DNA of 24,212 bases from CAYMSA01 sp964392965 (GCA_964392965.1 CAYMSA010000023.1:1-24212); one strand, 5' to 3'; counted from the first letter of the stretch, positions 15,670 through 22,666 are shown. Notes: generated by a model not told the origin, from the letters alone. Made by a program: numbers and translations.

Positions 15670-16692
15670 ATGAACCGCCTGAGGCGCATCTGGAACCCGG
15701 CCGTCTACCAGGGTGTGGGCGTGCAGCGACGCTACTTCGAGGGTTGGTACTTCAAGCAGGTCGACGTGGCCGGCGAGCACGTCGTGGCCATCATCCCCGG
15801 CATCTCGTACTCCACCGACGGCTCTCATCGGCACGCCTTCGTGCAGCTCGTCCCCTCTTCGGGCGAGATGCACTACTTCGTCTACCCTGCCGAGGACTTC
15901 ACGTACGACCCGGCGTCTCCCTTCAGCATCTCCATCGGCGGGAACCTCTTCACGCGCGACCGGATGGTACTCGATCTCGCGGACGGTGAGCGCACGGTGC
16001 GAGGCGAGGTGCGCTTCGGCGAGTGGTCTCCTTGGCCGGTCACGCTGTTGTCGCCAGGCATCATGGGCTGGTACCGCTTCGTGCCGAGGATGGAGACCTA
16101 TCACGGCGTGCTCTCCATGGACCACGCGGTGTCGGGTTCGCTCGTGGTGGACGGCACGGCGATCGACTTCTCTGGCGGGCGTGGCTACATCGAGAAGGAC
16201 TGGGGGCGCAGCTTCCCGAGCTCGTGGATCTGGGCGCAGTCGAACCACTTCGGGCGGGAGGGCGTGTCCCTCTCGGTGTCGGTAGCGCGGGTCCCGTGGA
16301 TGACCGGGGCGTTCGTGGGAAGCATCGCAGGACTCCTGCTCGACGGCACGCTGCACCGCTTCACCACCTACACTGGCGCGGCGCTCACCTGCATCGAGAC
16401 GCGGCCTAACGAGGCTCATCTCACACTCGCCGACAAACGCGAGGAGCTCGAGCTGCACATCCACGGCCGGGAGGGCTTCGAACTCAAGACGCCGGTGCTC
16501 GGCGCCATGGAGGGCAAAGAGGTCGAGTCGCTCGGCGGGACGATCGACGTCTGTCTGCGGGCGCTCAGAGGCGGACGGGCCGAGGTCGTGTTCAGCGGCA
16601 CCGGGACGCACTCGGGCATCGAGGTCATGAACGCGAAGGACGAGCTCGGCCGGGTGCCCTGCGACGAACGGCGGCCTGACCGGCGGGCCTGA
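15670..16692 (+). CDS. Tocopherol-cyclase-like / CrtC-like lipocalin-fold protein
   Basis: A 340-residue protein that matches the tocopherol cyclase family by eye. Hallmarks: RRYFEGWYFKQ (20-30), MGWYRFVPRMETYHGVLSMD (132-151, like the GW.xxVPxxExxHGVxSMDH region of plant VTE1) and YIEKDWGRSFPSSWIWAQSN (173-192). Plant and cyanobacterial enzymes close the chromanol ring of tocopherol; bacterial members outside cyanobacteria are mostly uncharacterised, and the fold is shared with carotenoid 1,2-hydratase (CrtC). No signal peptide is seen. Length is close to the cyanobacterial form. The ATG has a good site (GAGGAG, six bases away) and lies 64 bases after the glycosyltransferase. It is the last gene before the hairpin at 16736. 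It may act by acid-base addition to an isoprenoid double bond, but that is inference. Confidence 0.87.
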   Translation: MNRLRRIWNPAVYQGVGVQRRYFEGWYFKQVDVAGEHVVAIIPGISYSTDGSHRHAFVQLVPSSGEMHYFVYPAEDFTYDPASPFSISIGGNLFTRDRMVLDLADGERTVRGEVRFGEWSPWPVTLLSPGIMGWYRFVPRMETYHGVLSMDHAVSGSLVVDGTAIDFSGGRGYIEKDWGRSFPSSWIWAQSNHFGREGVSLSVSVARVPWMTGAFVGSIAGLLLDGTLHRFTTYTGAALTCIETRPNEAHLTLADKREELELHIHGREGFELKTPVLGAMEGKEVESLGGTIDVCLRALRGGRAEVVFSGTGTHSGIEVMNAKDELGRVPCDERRPDRRA

Positions 16693-16735
16693 GGGCGTGG
16701 CGCGCGTCGAGGCCTCGGGCTGCTGCAGACGCGAT

Positions 16736-16763
16736 ACGGGCGGGCCCCGGAGAGCCCGCCCGT
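16736..16763. terminator. Bidirectional terminator hairpin
   Basis: A perfect 10-bp stem, ACGGGCGGGC (16736-16745) pairing with GCCCGCCCGT (16754-16763), with an 8-base loop. It sits between the convergent stops at 16692 (+) and 16769 (-). On the minus strand it is preceded by a short pyrimidine run, and no long U-tract exists on either strand. Confidence 0.75.
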
Positions 16764-16768
16764 AAGAA

Positions 16769-17680
16769 CTACTTGGTCATCCAGACGGGGATCTCCACCA
16801 CGTTGGTCGGCGATCCGTCCTTGGCCGAGGGCTCGGAGACGATGATGGCGCCGAGGCCGGAGCGCGTGGGCTCGAACGCGATGGTCGTCTTGAACAGCCC
16901 GCGGGTGCCGGTGCCACTCGTGGCCATCACCGACTGCGTGGCCACGATGATGCCCTCGGGATCCACCACCTCGACCTTGAACTGCGCCTCGAAGGTGTTG
17001 GCCGTGCCGCTGATTGTGAACGGGTTCGTCAGGTGGTCGTCAGGGACCGGGCTCTCCACGAGGATGGCCGGTGCCTGCGCCTCGAAGTCCACCCGGCTCA
17101 CCGGCGGGTCGACGAGGACGCCCTCACCACCGATCGCCGTGACCGGTTGTCCGTCGAGCTCGAACGAGACGCCCTGGATGTCCGAGAACTGTGTGAGTGT
17201 GTGCACGACCTGCGCGACCCGGAGAAGCATGGAAAGTGAGCCGCCGCCGCTCTCGAACGTCGGCGAGAGGTCGACGATGGCCACGCCGGCCGTGACCTCC
17301 ACGCTGTTGAGGACGGTGCCCTCAGGAATCTGCGTCAGCAGACCGAACTCGGTCTCCTCGGGAGTGGGGCCTTCGAGCAGCTGCTGCATCGCAAGCTCGG
17401 CCAGCGCTACCGTCTCGGTCTCGACGGGAAGCACCATCGTGCGCCCGGCCGCGCCCACCTTCTCGCCGCGCGTGAAGTACAGAATGAGGCTCTTCGTCTC
17501 CACCTTGGGCTCGGGCGGAGCCGTCGGCTCGACCGACGAGGTAGGCTCGACCGGTGTCGTGGGCTCGGCGGATGAGGTCGGTTCGGTCGGCTCAGAGGAG
17601 CCGCCGCCACCGCAGCCGGGAACCAACGTCAGCGCGAAGAGCAGAGCCAGTGCGAGCGTGATATGCAGAAACCGTCTCAT
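16769..17680 (-). CDS. GerMN and Gmad2 domain lipoprotein
   Basis: A 303-residue secreted lipoprotein. The signal peptide ends in LVPGC, with the lipidated cysteine at 23. A Pro/Thr/Ser/Glu-rich linker (about 28-58) follows, then a GerMN domain (about 62-190, with LYFTRG, GVAIVDLSPTFESGGGS and VSFELDGQPV) and a C-terminal immunoglobulin-like Gmad2 domain (about 205-303, with ILVESPVPDDHLTNPFTISG). The family is named after spore germination protein GerM of Bacillus but is widespread in non-sporulating Actinobacteria as a cell-wall-associated lipoprotein; it is not evidence of sporulation. Start ATG at 17680 has GGAAGGGAG about nine bases upstream. It lies 136 bases after the TRIC gene on the same strand; a CATACT box at 17710-17705 could be a -10 of its own promoter, but no matching -35 is seen. 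Confidence 0.93.
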   Translation of the reverse strand: MRRFLHITLALALLFALTLVPGCGGGGSSEPTEPTSSAEPTTPVEPTSSVEPTAPPEPKVETKSLILYFTRGEKVGAAGRTMVLPVETETVALAELAMQQLLEGPTPEETEFGLLTQIPEGTVLNSVEVTAGVAIVDLSPTFESGGGSLSMLLRVAQVVHTLTQFSDIQGVSFELDGQPVTAIGGEGVLVDPPVSRVDFEAQAPAILVESPVPDDHLTNPFTISGTANTFEAQFKVEVVDPEGIIVATQSVMATSGTGTRGLFKTTIAFEPTRSGLGAIIVSEPSAKDGSPTNVVEIPVWMTK

Positions 17681-17816
17681 AGTATGCGCTCCCTTCCTGC
17701 TTCCAGTATGTACCCTTCGGGCGTGCGACGCGAGTCGGTGTCATGCTCTTCGCAGGACGAGCCGGTCGAGGGCTGCCGGTATCCGGCCGAGCGCGGCCCG
17801 GTGCCCGGTACCGCTG

Positions 17817-18743
17817 TCAGTCTCGCTTCTCAGGTGTCTCGGGCGCCTCAGCGCTTTCGCCGACGCCGCTCTCTCCCTCGTACGGGAGTGTCACCGTGCC
17901 CGGTCTGCGACCGAGGACGCGGTGGGTGAGATCGACAGGTGTGGGCGACATCCAGCCGAACCACACGGAACCCATCCTGAGCGCCAACGTGAGAAATGCG
18001 GCGATGAAGAGTGCCCAGCCTTTGGAGAAGTGCAACCACAGGACGAGCGTCACGTACATACTGCTACCAACGATCGCCGCGGTTCCGTACAGACTGCCCG
18101 GGCGCAAGGCATCGGGTTCCCGGTTGCAGATGATGTCACGAATCAGGCCGCCTCCGACGGCCGTGATGGCACCCATCATGATGGCGGGAATCGGGCCGAG
18201 TCCGCTCATCAACGCTTTGTCGGCGCCGATGAGCGCGAAGAGCGCGAGCGAAAGCGCATCGACGAGCTGCAGGATCGGCTGCAGGCGCTCCGCCGGCTTG
18301 AAGAAGAACATCGTGAGGAAGCCTGCGAGTACCGCCGTGACAAGCGCCCGCGGAGATTCGAGCGCGTAGACCCCCTGGTCTTGCAGCAGGGCGTCACGGA
18401 TCATACCGCCGCCGAGTCCGTTAACGATCGCGAGCGTCAGCACGCCCATGGCGTCGTAGCGTCGTTTGACAGCAACGAGGCCGCCGGCGATGGCACCCGC
18501 GAAGATGGCCGCGATCTCGAACATCGGGGGAAGGAGAATCGGGCTCGACGTCACGGGCGTTGTGGTGGTGACGACGGAGGGGAGCGACGAGGCGATGATG
18601 CTCGGCACGGTGCTGGTGATGAAGCTCTCGATGGCACCGGTGGGCACTGTGCTTGCGGTCGCGTCGATGGTCGCCGAGACCGATGTCGTGATCTCCGCTG
18701 AAGCAGCCGCCGTTGCGGTGACCGATGCCAGTAGGATGCCCAT
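17817..18743 (-). CDS. TRIC-type cation channel (UPF0126) with N-terminal extension
   Basis: A 308-residue membrane protein of the UPF0126/TRIC family, whose prokaryotic members form trimeric cation channels. The family's internal duplication is plain: VNGLGGGMIRDALL (107-120) and TAVGGGLIRDIIC (194-206), each between hydrophobic helices, for about seven membrane segments. Residues 1-70 are unusual: a hydrophobic start followed by a Thr/Ser/Val-rich, charge-poor stretch with repeated T-T and S-x-T steps, absent from standard members of about 210 residues. An internal ATG at residue 74 would give a standard protein, but it lacks a purine-rich ribosome site, whereas the ATG at 18743 has AAGGCGGA. 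A cytoplasmic tail of about 45 residues ends the protein. It begins six bases after a micro-ORF and is probably co-transcribed with the genes upstream. Confidence 0.9.
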   Translation of the reverse strand: MGILLASVTATAAASAEITTSVSATIDATASTVPTGAIESFITSTVPSIIASSLPSVVTTTTPVTSSPILLPPMFEIAAIFAGAIAGGLVAVKRRYDAMGVLTLAIVNGLGGGMIRDALLQDQGVYALESPRALVTAVLAGFLTMFFFKPAERLQPILQLVDALSLALFALIGADKALMSGLGPIPAIMMGAITAVGGGLIRDIICNREPDALRPGSLYGTAAIVGSSMYVTLVLWLHFSKGWALFIAAFLTLALRMGSVWFGWMSPTPVDLTHRVLGRRPGTVTLPYEGESGVGESAEAPETPEKRD

Positions 18744-18749
18744 TCCGCC

Positions 18750-18881
18750 TTACCCGAGAGTGGCCGAGCGCTCCGTGACCAGTGTCCCCTGTTCGCGCCG
18801 CAGAGGCAACCGCTGAAGGGATTCCATGCAGGCCGGGCATCCGAACATCCGAACCGGCGCTTCCGGGCCGTGCTCGGTCAT
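18750..18881 (-). CDS. 43-residue micro-ORF with CPAC motif
   Basis: A small open frame in a gap that would otherwise look empty. It begins with an ATG whose bases overlap the TGA of the upstream gene as ATGA, has GAGG purines before it, and ends in TAA six bases before the TRIC start. The product starts MTEHGPEAPVRMFGCPACME and has no membrane segment; the two cysteines (CPAC) could form half of a zinc site or a redox pair. No family is recognised. Tight packing and the ATGA overlap are the only evidence for translation; it could instead be an untranslated leader of the TRIC gene. Confidence 0.5.
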   Translation of the reverse strand: MTEHGPEAPVRMFGCPACMESLQRLPLRREQGTLVTERSATLG

Positions 18882-20134
18882 GCGTCCGCCTCATCCTCCC
18901 CTGCGGTGTTCGCCGAGGCATAGGGATTGATGCGAGCGTCGAGCGCCACCCGCTCGGCATCCGGGCCTCGATGGTGTCGCGACCGGAGATGACCTAAGAG
19001 CGGATGCTTCTCATGGGTTGCCGGAGCCCTCTTGCGGGCGGCCTCGTTCGTCTGTGGTTCGTCCTGGGCCGGCGTGAGATCCTCAGGTGACACTGTCTCG
19101 AGGATGGCGGGAGGTCCGGGTTCCTCGGGCGACGTCGGCCCCTCCAGCTCCTTGGCCGGTGACGATTCTCCGGGTGCCCGTGGCGCCTCGACGGACACGG
19201 CTTCAACCTCCGGCTCCTCCGCAACCTCGGCGATCACCTCTACATCCGGCTCCTCGATGGCCTCCGCCTCCGCCCCCAGCTCCGGCTCCTCCGCAGTCTC
19301 CGCTTCCGCCCCAAGCTCCGGCTCCTCCGCGGCGCCAGCCGTCCGTCCCGGCGTGATCAGCACGGGCGTCAGTAGCGGAGCGTCGTCCCTCGTCTGCGGC
19401 GGTCCCGCAGGGAGGTTCCCGGCGCGGCGGCGCTTGAGGGACTGCACGGCCACCATCGCCACTCCCCAGAGTGCGATTGCGAGGAAGCCCACGACCACCA
19501 CCGCGACTGCGACCGGAATGGCCCGGATGGGGCGTTGCGCGTATGCGCCGGACCAGAGCCGGGCGACGGGCCCGAGCGCGCTGTTCTTGGCGGTTGGCCA
19601 CGTCATCGGGGCCTCCAGCGTGACGACGTACGGGACGGTGACAGGGCTGAACGTCTCCGAGTCCACGACGATCGTGTACGTCTCGCCGCCGAGGATGTCG
19701 AAGCGCCCGTAAGCGACGCCCCTTTGGGAGTCGAGTGCGCTCATGTCGAAGCGCTCGGCGTAGGCCACGGGCACGTCGCCCGTCGCGGTCAGCGTTCCCT
19801 CGGCCGAGGCGAGCGAGAGCCTGATGCGGATGTCGGAGGAGTCGGGCCGCGTGTTGACGAGGAGCGCCGCCGCGATCGAGCCGCTCGCCGGCGCGACGAA
19901 GCTGTAGGCGTCGCGCCCTTCGCCGGGCGCGAGGGTCCCGTAGAGCGCCGAGGAGCCCGCGCGGATCTCGATCCCCGTGTCACCCGGCCGTTCGCCCACG
20001 GATGCCCGCTCCTCGACTATGAGGGTCGTAGCGTGCGCCCGATGGGGCAGCGCGAGCAGGAGCAGTACGCCGAGCACGCCGAGGGCGGTCCGTGTGATCC
20101 GCAGGGACGCGCGACCCATGCGCCGTCTGTGCAT
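18878..20134 (-). CDS. Secreted PPC-like domain, one membrane segment, acidic cytoplasmic tail
   Basis: A 418-residue membrane protein of unrecognised family. It has a signal peptide (basic MHRRRMGRASLRITR, hydrophobic core, probable cleavage after AHA at 33-35), an extracytoplasmic domain (about 36-200) rich in beta-strand patterns such as APGEGRDAYSFVAPASGSIAAA and GGETYTIVVDSE that recall bacterial pre-peptidase C-terminal (PPC) domains, one membrane helix (about 204-230) and a basic stop-transfer KRRR. The cytoplasmic part is low-complexity and acidic, with repeats of AEEPELGAEAE, then a basic end with HEKHPLLGHLRSRHHRG. The ATG at 20134 has GGAGGAGG about ten bases upstream; ATG 20119 is an alternative. 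It is followed by the micro-ORF and the TRIC gene, and is divergent from the amidohydrolase. A sensor or scaffold role is conceivable but unproven. Confidence 0.75.
   Translation of the reverse strand: MHRRRMGRASLRITRTALGVLGVLLLLALPHRAHATTLIVEERASVGERPGDTGIEIRAGSSALYGTLAPGEGRDAYSFVAPASGSIAAALLVNTRPDSSDIRIRLSLASAEGTLTATGDVPVAYAERFDMSALDSQRGVAYGRFDILGGETYTIVVDSETFSPVTVPYVVTLEAPMTWPTAKNSALGPVARLWSGAYAQRPIRAIPVAVAVVVVGFLAIALWGVAMVAVQSLKRRRAGNLPAGPPQTRDDAPLLTPVLITPGRTAGAAEEPELGAEAETAEEPELGAEAEAIEEPDVEVIAEVAEEPEVEAVSVEAPRAPGESSPAKELEGPTSPEEPGPPAILETVSPEDLTPAQDEPQTNEAARKRAPATHEKHPLLGHLRSRHHRGPDAERVALDARINPYASANTAGEDEADA
19187..19333 (-). repeat. Acidic in-frame tandem repeat
   Basis: Within the preceding gene (residues 268-316), two exact copies of AEEPELGAEAE spaced 12 residues apart are followed by degenerate copies (IEEPDVEVIAE, AEEPEVEAV). 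At the DNA level this gives near-identical 36-base units, a place where copy number could change by slippage or recombination. Confidence 0.75.
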
Positions 20135-20383
20135 GCCCGGGAGACCTCCTCCTCCTGTGATGAGCTGCTGACCCCGGCAGCCCGAGCGCGGGACGCGCGC
20201 CCGGTCCGGATCAGCACGGTGACACTGTGCAGATACCCGATTGCGGGTCCTGCCATCGGCGCCACGTGGCACGAAAGGACACCGCCTGCGCACTGGCGTA
20301 CACTTGCACGGCGGACATCGGTGGCCCTTCCGGGCGCGCCGTCCGCCTGTAAGCGTCCGATCGAGGCATCCGGAGGTCCGTCC
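20135..20383. promoter_or_regulatory. Divergent intergenic region with two palindromes
   Basis: The only long gap between divergent genes here (249 bases) must hold promoters for both directions. I see an interrupted near-palindrome CACGGTGACACTGTG at 20215-20229 and a perfect 10-base palindrome GCCACGTGGC at 20261-20270, both possible operator sites. TACACT at 20299-20304 is a possible -10 box for the + strand, without a convincing -35. No small gene is evident. Confidence 0.35.
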
Positions 20384-21175
20384 ATGTCGCGCGTGATCGA
20401 CATACATACACACGTCTTCGCCGAGGAGCTCGCCGACCGGGCTATCACCCATCTCGCCGGCCTGACCGGGCTCACGCCCGCCTACGACGGAACCGTCGCG
20501 GGCCTCATCTCCGCGATGGACGACGCCCGTGTGGCGGTCTCCGTCACGCAACCGGTGGCCACCAAGCCCACGCAGGTCGTCCGCATCAACGACTGGTCCG
20601 CAACCATCGCGAGCGATCGCATCGTCCCCTTCGGCGCCATGCATCCCGGGTTCGAGGAGCCGGCGGCGGAGATCGCGCGCATGGCATCGCTCGGCCTCAA
20701 AGGCTTCAAGATGCACACCGAGTACCAGGAGTTCCAGCCCGATGAGCCGCGCCTCGACCCCATCTGCGAGGCGGCGGCCGAGCACGGGCTGATCATCCTG
20801 TTCCACGCGGGGCTCGACGCGGGCGTGCCCACGGACAACGGACGCCCGGAGCGCTTCGCGCGTCTACTCGACCGTCACCCGGGGCTCACCGTGGTCCTCG
20901 CGCACATGGGCGGCTGGCGGCTCTGGGACGGCGTCTCCGAGCACCTGGCAGGGCGGCCGATCTACCTCGACACCTCGTTCGCCTCGGGCTACATGACCGA
21001 CGACGCGTTCCTCGGCCTGGTGGAGCAACACGGAACCGACCGCGTGCTGTTCGGCAGTGACGGCCCCTGGGGGTACGCCGCGAAGGAGCTCGCGTGGTTA
21101 CGGCAGCTGCCGTTCGCCGAGGCCGACCTCGAGGCGATTCTCGGCGGAAACGCGGCCCGGCTGCTGGAGATCTAG
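20384..21175 (+). CDS. Amidohydrolase-family TIM-barrel metal enzyme
   Basis: A 263-residue amidohydrolase (the Amidohydro_2 branch that includes ACMSD-like decarboxylases and related hydrolases). Metal ligands and family landmarks are visible in order: DIHTH (H8, H10) on the first strand, GFKMHTEYQEF (108-118), LFHAGLDAG (H141), VVLAHMGGW (H174) and LFGSDGPWG (D226). Length is compact but complete. No signal peptide, so it is cytoplasmic. The ATG at 20384 follows GGAGG with eight bases between, and the homology starts there; the long open frame upstream is only a shadow. The stop overlaps the stop of the convergent HAD gene within a shared CTAG. The substrate, and whether it hydrolyses or decarboxylates, cannot be told from sequence. 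Confidence 0.9.
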   Translation: MSRVIDIHTHVFAEELADRAITHLAGLTGLTPAYDGTVAGLISAMDDARVAVSVTQPVATKPTQVVRINDWSATIASDRIVPFGAMHPGFEEPAAEIARMASLGLKGFKMHTEYQEFQPDEPRLDPICEAAAEHGLIILFHAGLDAGVPTDNGRPERFARLLDRHPGLTVVLAHMGGWRLWDGVSEHLAGRPIYLDTSFASGYMTDDAFLGLVEQHGTDRVLFGSDGPWGYAAKELAWLRQLPFAEADLEAILGGNAARLLEI

Positions 21176-21639
21176 CGCCTGAGCGTGGCGATGAGCCGCG
21201 ACGGCGTGAGCAGCAGGCCGAGCGCCGCGCGGATGTCGGTCACGACGACGTCCGCAGCTCGCATCGCGGCAGCCGAGGCGCCCTCGGGGCCTATCACGCA
21301 GATGCCGAGCGCCGCCGCTGCAAGGAGCGACGCGTCGTTCGCGCCGTTGCCGATGGCGACGACGTGCTCCGTGCCCAGCTCCCTCACGAGACGCTCCTTC
21401 GCCGCGGTCTCGTCACCGGGGCCGATGATGCGCGGCTCGATGCCGAGCTCCTCGCAGATGGCGGCCGCCCGGCCGTGCGTGTCTGCGGTCACCAGCAACG
21501 GCTGCAGCGAGGGGTCGAGGGCGCGCAGGTCCTCGGCCACGCCCGGCAGCAGCGCACCGTCGAGCGCGATGGTGCCGTTCAGGTCCAGTACGAGGTGCCG
21601 GAGATCGAGCTGGCCGTAGCCGGGGACGTCGATGAGCAT
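21172..21639 (-). CDS. HAD phosphatase of the soluble P-type-ATPase-like group
   Basis: A 155-residue HAD-superfamily protein resembling the catalytic core of P-type ATPases without the membrane part (COG4087-like). Motif I is LDLNGT with nucleophile D19 and Asn in place of the second Asp, as in this group; motif II is LLVTADT (T51 or T54), motif III is K81, and motif IV is GNGANDASLL (97-106) with D102. It should be a small cytoplasmic Mg-dependent phosphatase of unknown substrate. I chose the ATG at 21639 because TGGAGG lies six bases upstream and homology begins near it; an upstream ATG would add a basic, non-conserved stretch. Its TAG overlaps the stop of the amidohydrolase. It diverges from the YgbA-like gene. 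Confidence 0.85.
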   Translation of the reverse strand: MLIDVPGYGQLDLRHLVLDLNGTIALDGALLPGVAEDLRALDPSLQPLLVTADTHGRAAAICEELGIEPRIIGPGDETAAKERLVRELGTEHVVAIGNGANDASLLAAAALGICVIGPEGASAAAMRAADVVVTDIRAALGLLLTPSRLIATLRR

Positions 21640-21716
21640 GCGGGGCCTCCAGTCGCGTGGTTCACCCGGCAAGCGTACCGCATGTCCGGGCGCGACCGGG
21701 TGGGTATGCATGTGTC

Positions 21717-22271
21717 ATGCTTCGAGATGTGAGCAGGAGCGGGTTCACGCGCGGCTCGGCGTGGCGGGAGGTGGGAGCGGGCTTGACGGTTGACGACGCA
21801 GCGGCACCCGGCAGGGCCTCCGGCCTCCGGCAGCGCATGGCCGAGCGCATCGCGGCCGACGCACGGATCCCGCGGGACATCCGGACGGTCGCGGACCTCA
21901 CCGCCATCTACTGCCGGGGCCACCATCGCGACCGGGAGCGCCCACGCCTCTCGAGCATCGCGGCCGACCTCGGCGTGTACGGACGGCGACCGCCGAGGCT
22001 CTGCGCCGAGTGTGCGGAGCACGTGCGTTACGCCGAGGAGCGGCGGGCGCTCTGTCCGCGCGATCCCAAGCCGTTCTGCGCGCACTGCGACACTTCGTGC
22101 TACCGGGAGGACGAGCGCCTCTGGCAGCGCAACGCCATGCGGTACAGCGGCCCGCGGTCGATGTACCAGGGGCACGCGATCCAGGGGACGCGGCACCTGC
22201 TCGAGCGGCTGAGGTGGCAGCGCCGGATGAAGCGGGCCGGGCGCGCCGAGGGGGAAGACGGCGGTACGTGA
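21717..22271 (+). CDS. YgbA-family (nitrous oxide-stimulated promoter) cysteine-rich protein
   Basis: A protein of up to 184 residues whose C-terminal 120 match the YgbA_NO family by eye: TVADLTAIYCRGHH, RLCAECAEHVRYAEERRALCP, DPKPFCAHCDTSCY and RNAMRYSGPRSMY. Cysteines at 66, 96, 99, 113, 121, 124 and 128 with nearby histidines suggest a metal site or cluster. In E. coli, ygbA is induced by nitric oxide through NsrR and linked to recovery from nitrosative stress; the biochemical role is not known to me. The start is uncertain: ATG 21717 lacks a good ribosome site, TTG 21783 follows GGGAGGTGGGAG, and ATG 21838 would still keep the whole conserved region. It is followed after 26 bases by a Rieske protein. 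Confidence 0.85.
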   Translation: MLRDVSRSGFTRGSAWREVGAGLTVDDAAAPGRASGLRQRMAERIAADARIPRDIRTVADLTAIYCRGHHRDRERPRLSSIAADLGVYGRRPPRLCAECAEHVRYAEERRALCPRDPKPFCAHCDTSCYREDERLWQRNAMRYSGPRSMYQGHAIQGTRHLLERLRWQRRMKRAGRAEGEDGGT

Positions 22272-22297
22272 CGGACAGGCACCGGAAGGGGGTTCGC

Positions 22298-22666
22298 ATG
22301 ATGGACGGATTCACGGATGTTCTCGGCGTTGAAGAGTTGGCTCCGGGCGAGATGCGCAAAGTGAGCGCCGGCGGACGAAACGTGCTGCTCGCGCGCGTGG
22401 GGGACGACTTCCACGCCGTCCAGCTGCGCTGCCCGCATCTCGCGGCGGACCTCAGCAGGGGGACGCTTGAGGGATCGGTCATCACCTGTCCGCTGCACGG
22501 CTCGCAGTTCGACGTCACCGATGGCACGGCGTTGCGCTGGACCGACTGGAGCGGTGCGCTCGAGGCGGTGGCCGCGACGCTCAGGCCGCCCCGCCCGCTG
22601 CGCACCTACGAGGTCCGGGTGGAGGGCGGCCGCGTGTTCGTGGGACCGGAGCGGGCGTCGGCCTGA
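22298..22666 (+). CDS. Rieske-type [2Fe-2S] ferredoxin
   Basis: A 122-residue soluble Rieske protein. Cluster ligands are C45-P-H47 and C64-P-L-H67 (CPHLAADLSRGTLEG then VITCPLHGSQFD), with the standard 16-residue spacing. Its small size with no membrane anchor or oxygenase domain fits the NirD/BphF-like ferredoxins that pass electrons to a partner enzyme. ATG at 22298 follows GGAAGGGGG; a second ATG comes directly after. It lies 26 bases after the YgbA-like gene, so a shared transcript and a link to redox or nitrosative stress is possible. No oxygenase or nitrite reductase gene is visible in the window. Confidence 0.93.
   Translation: MMDGFTDVLGVEELAPGEMRKVSAGGRNVLLARVGDDFHAVQLRCPHLAADLSRGTLEGSVITCPLHGSQFDVTDGTALRWTDWSGALEAVAATLRPPRPLRTYEVRVEGGRVFVGPERASA

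Noticed and set aside
14010..16611. Two minus-strand open frames of about 360 codons
   Set aside because: Antisense to PlsY, the glycosyltransferase and the tocopherol-cyclase-like gene, which carry clear family motifs.
16769..17680. GerMN/Gmad2 lipoprotein as a sign of sporulation
   Set aside because: These domains are common in non-sporulating Actinobacteria and no other spore gene is present.
16773..18701. A 642-codon + strand open frame opposite the GerMN and TRIC genes
   Set aside because: It covers two well-recognised minus-strand genes and the gap between them, its product has no recognisable domain, and long antisense frames are expected at this GC content.
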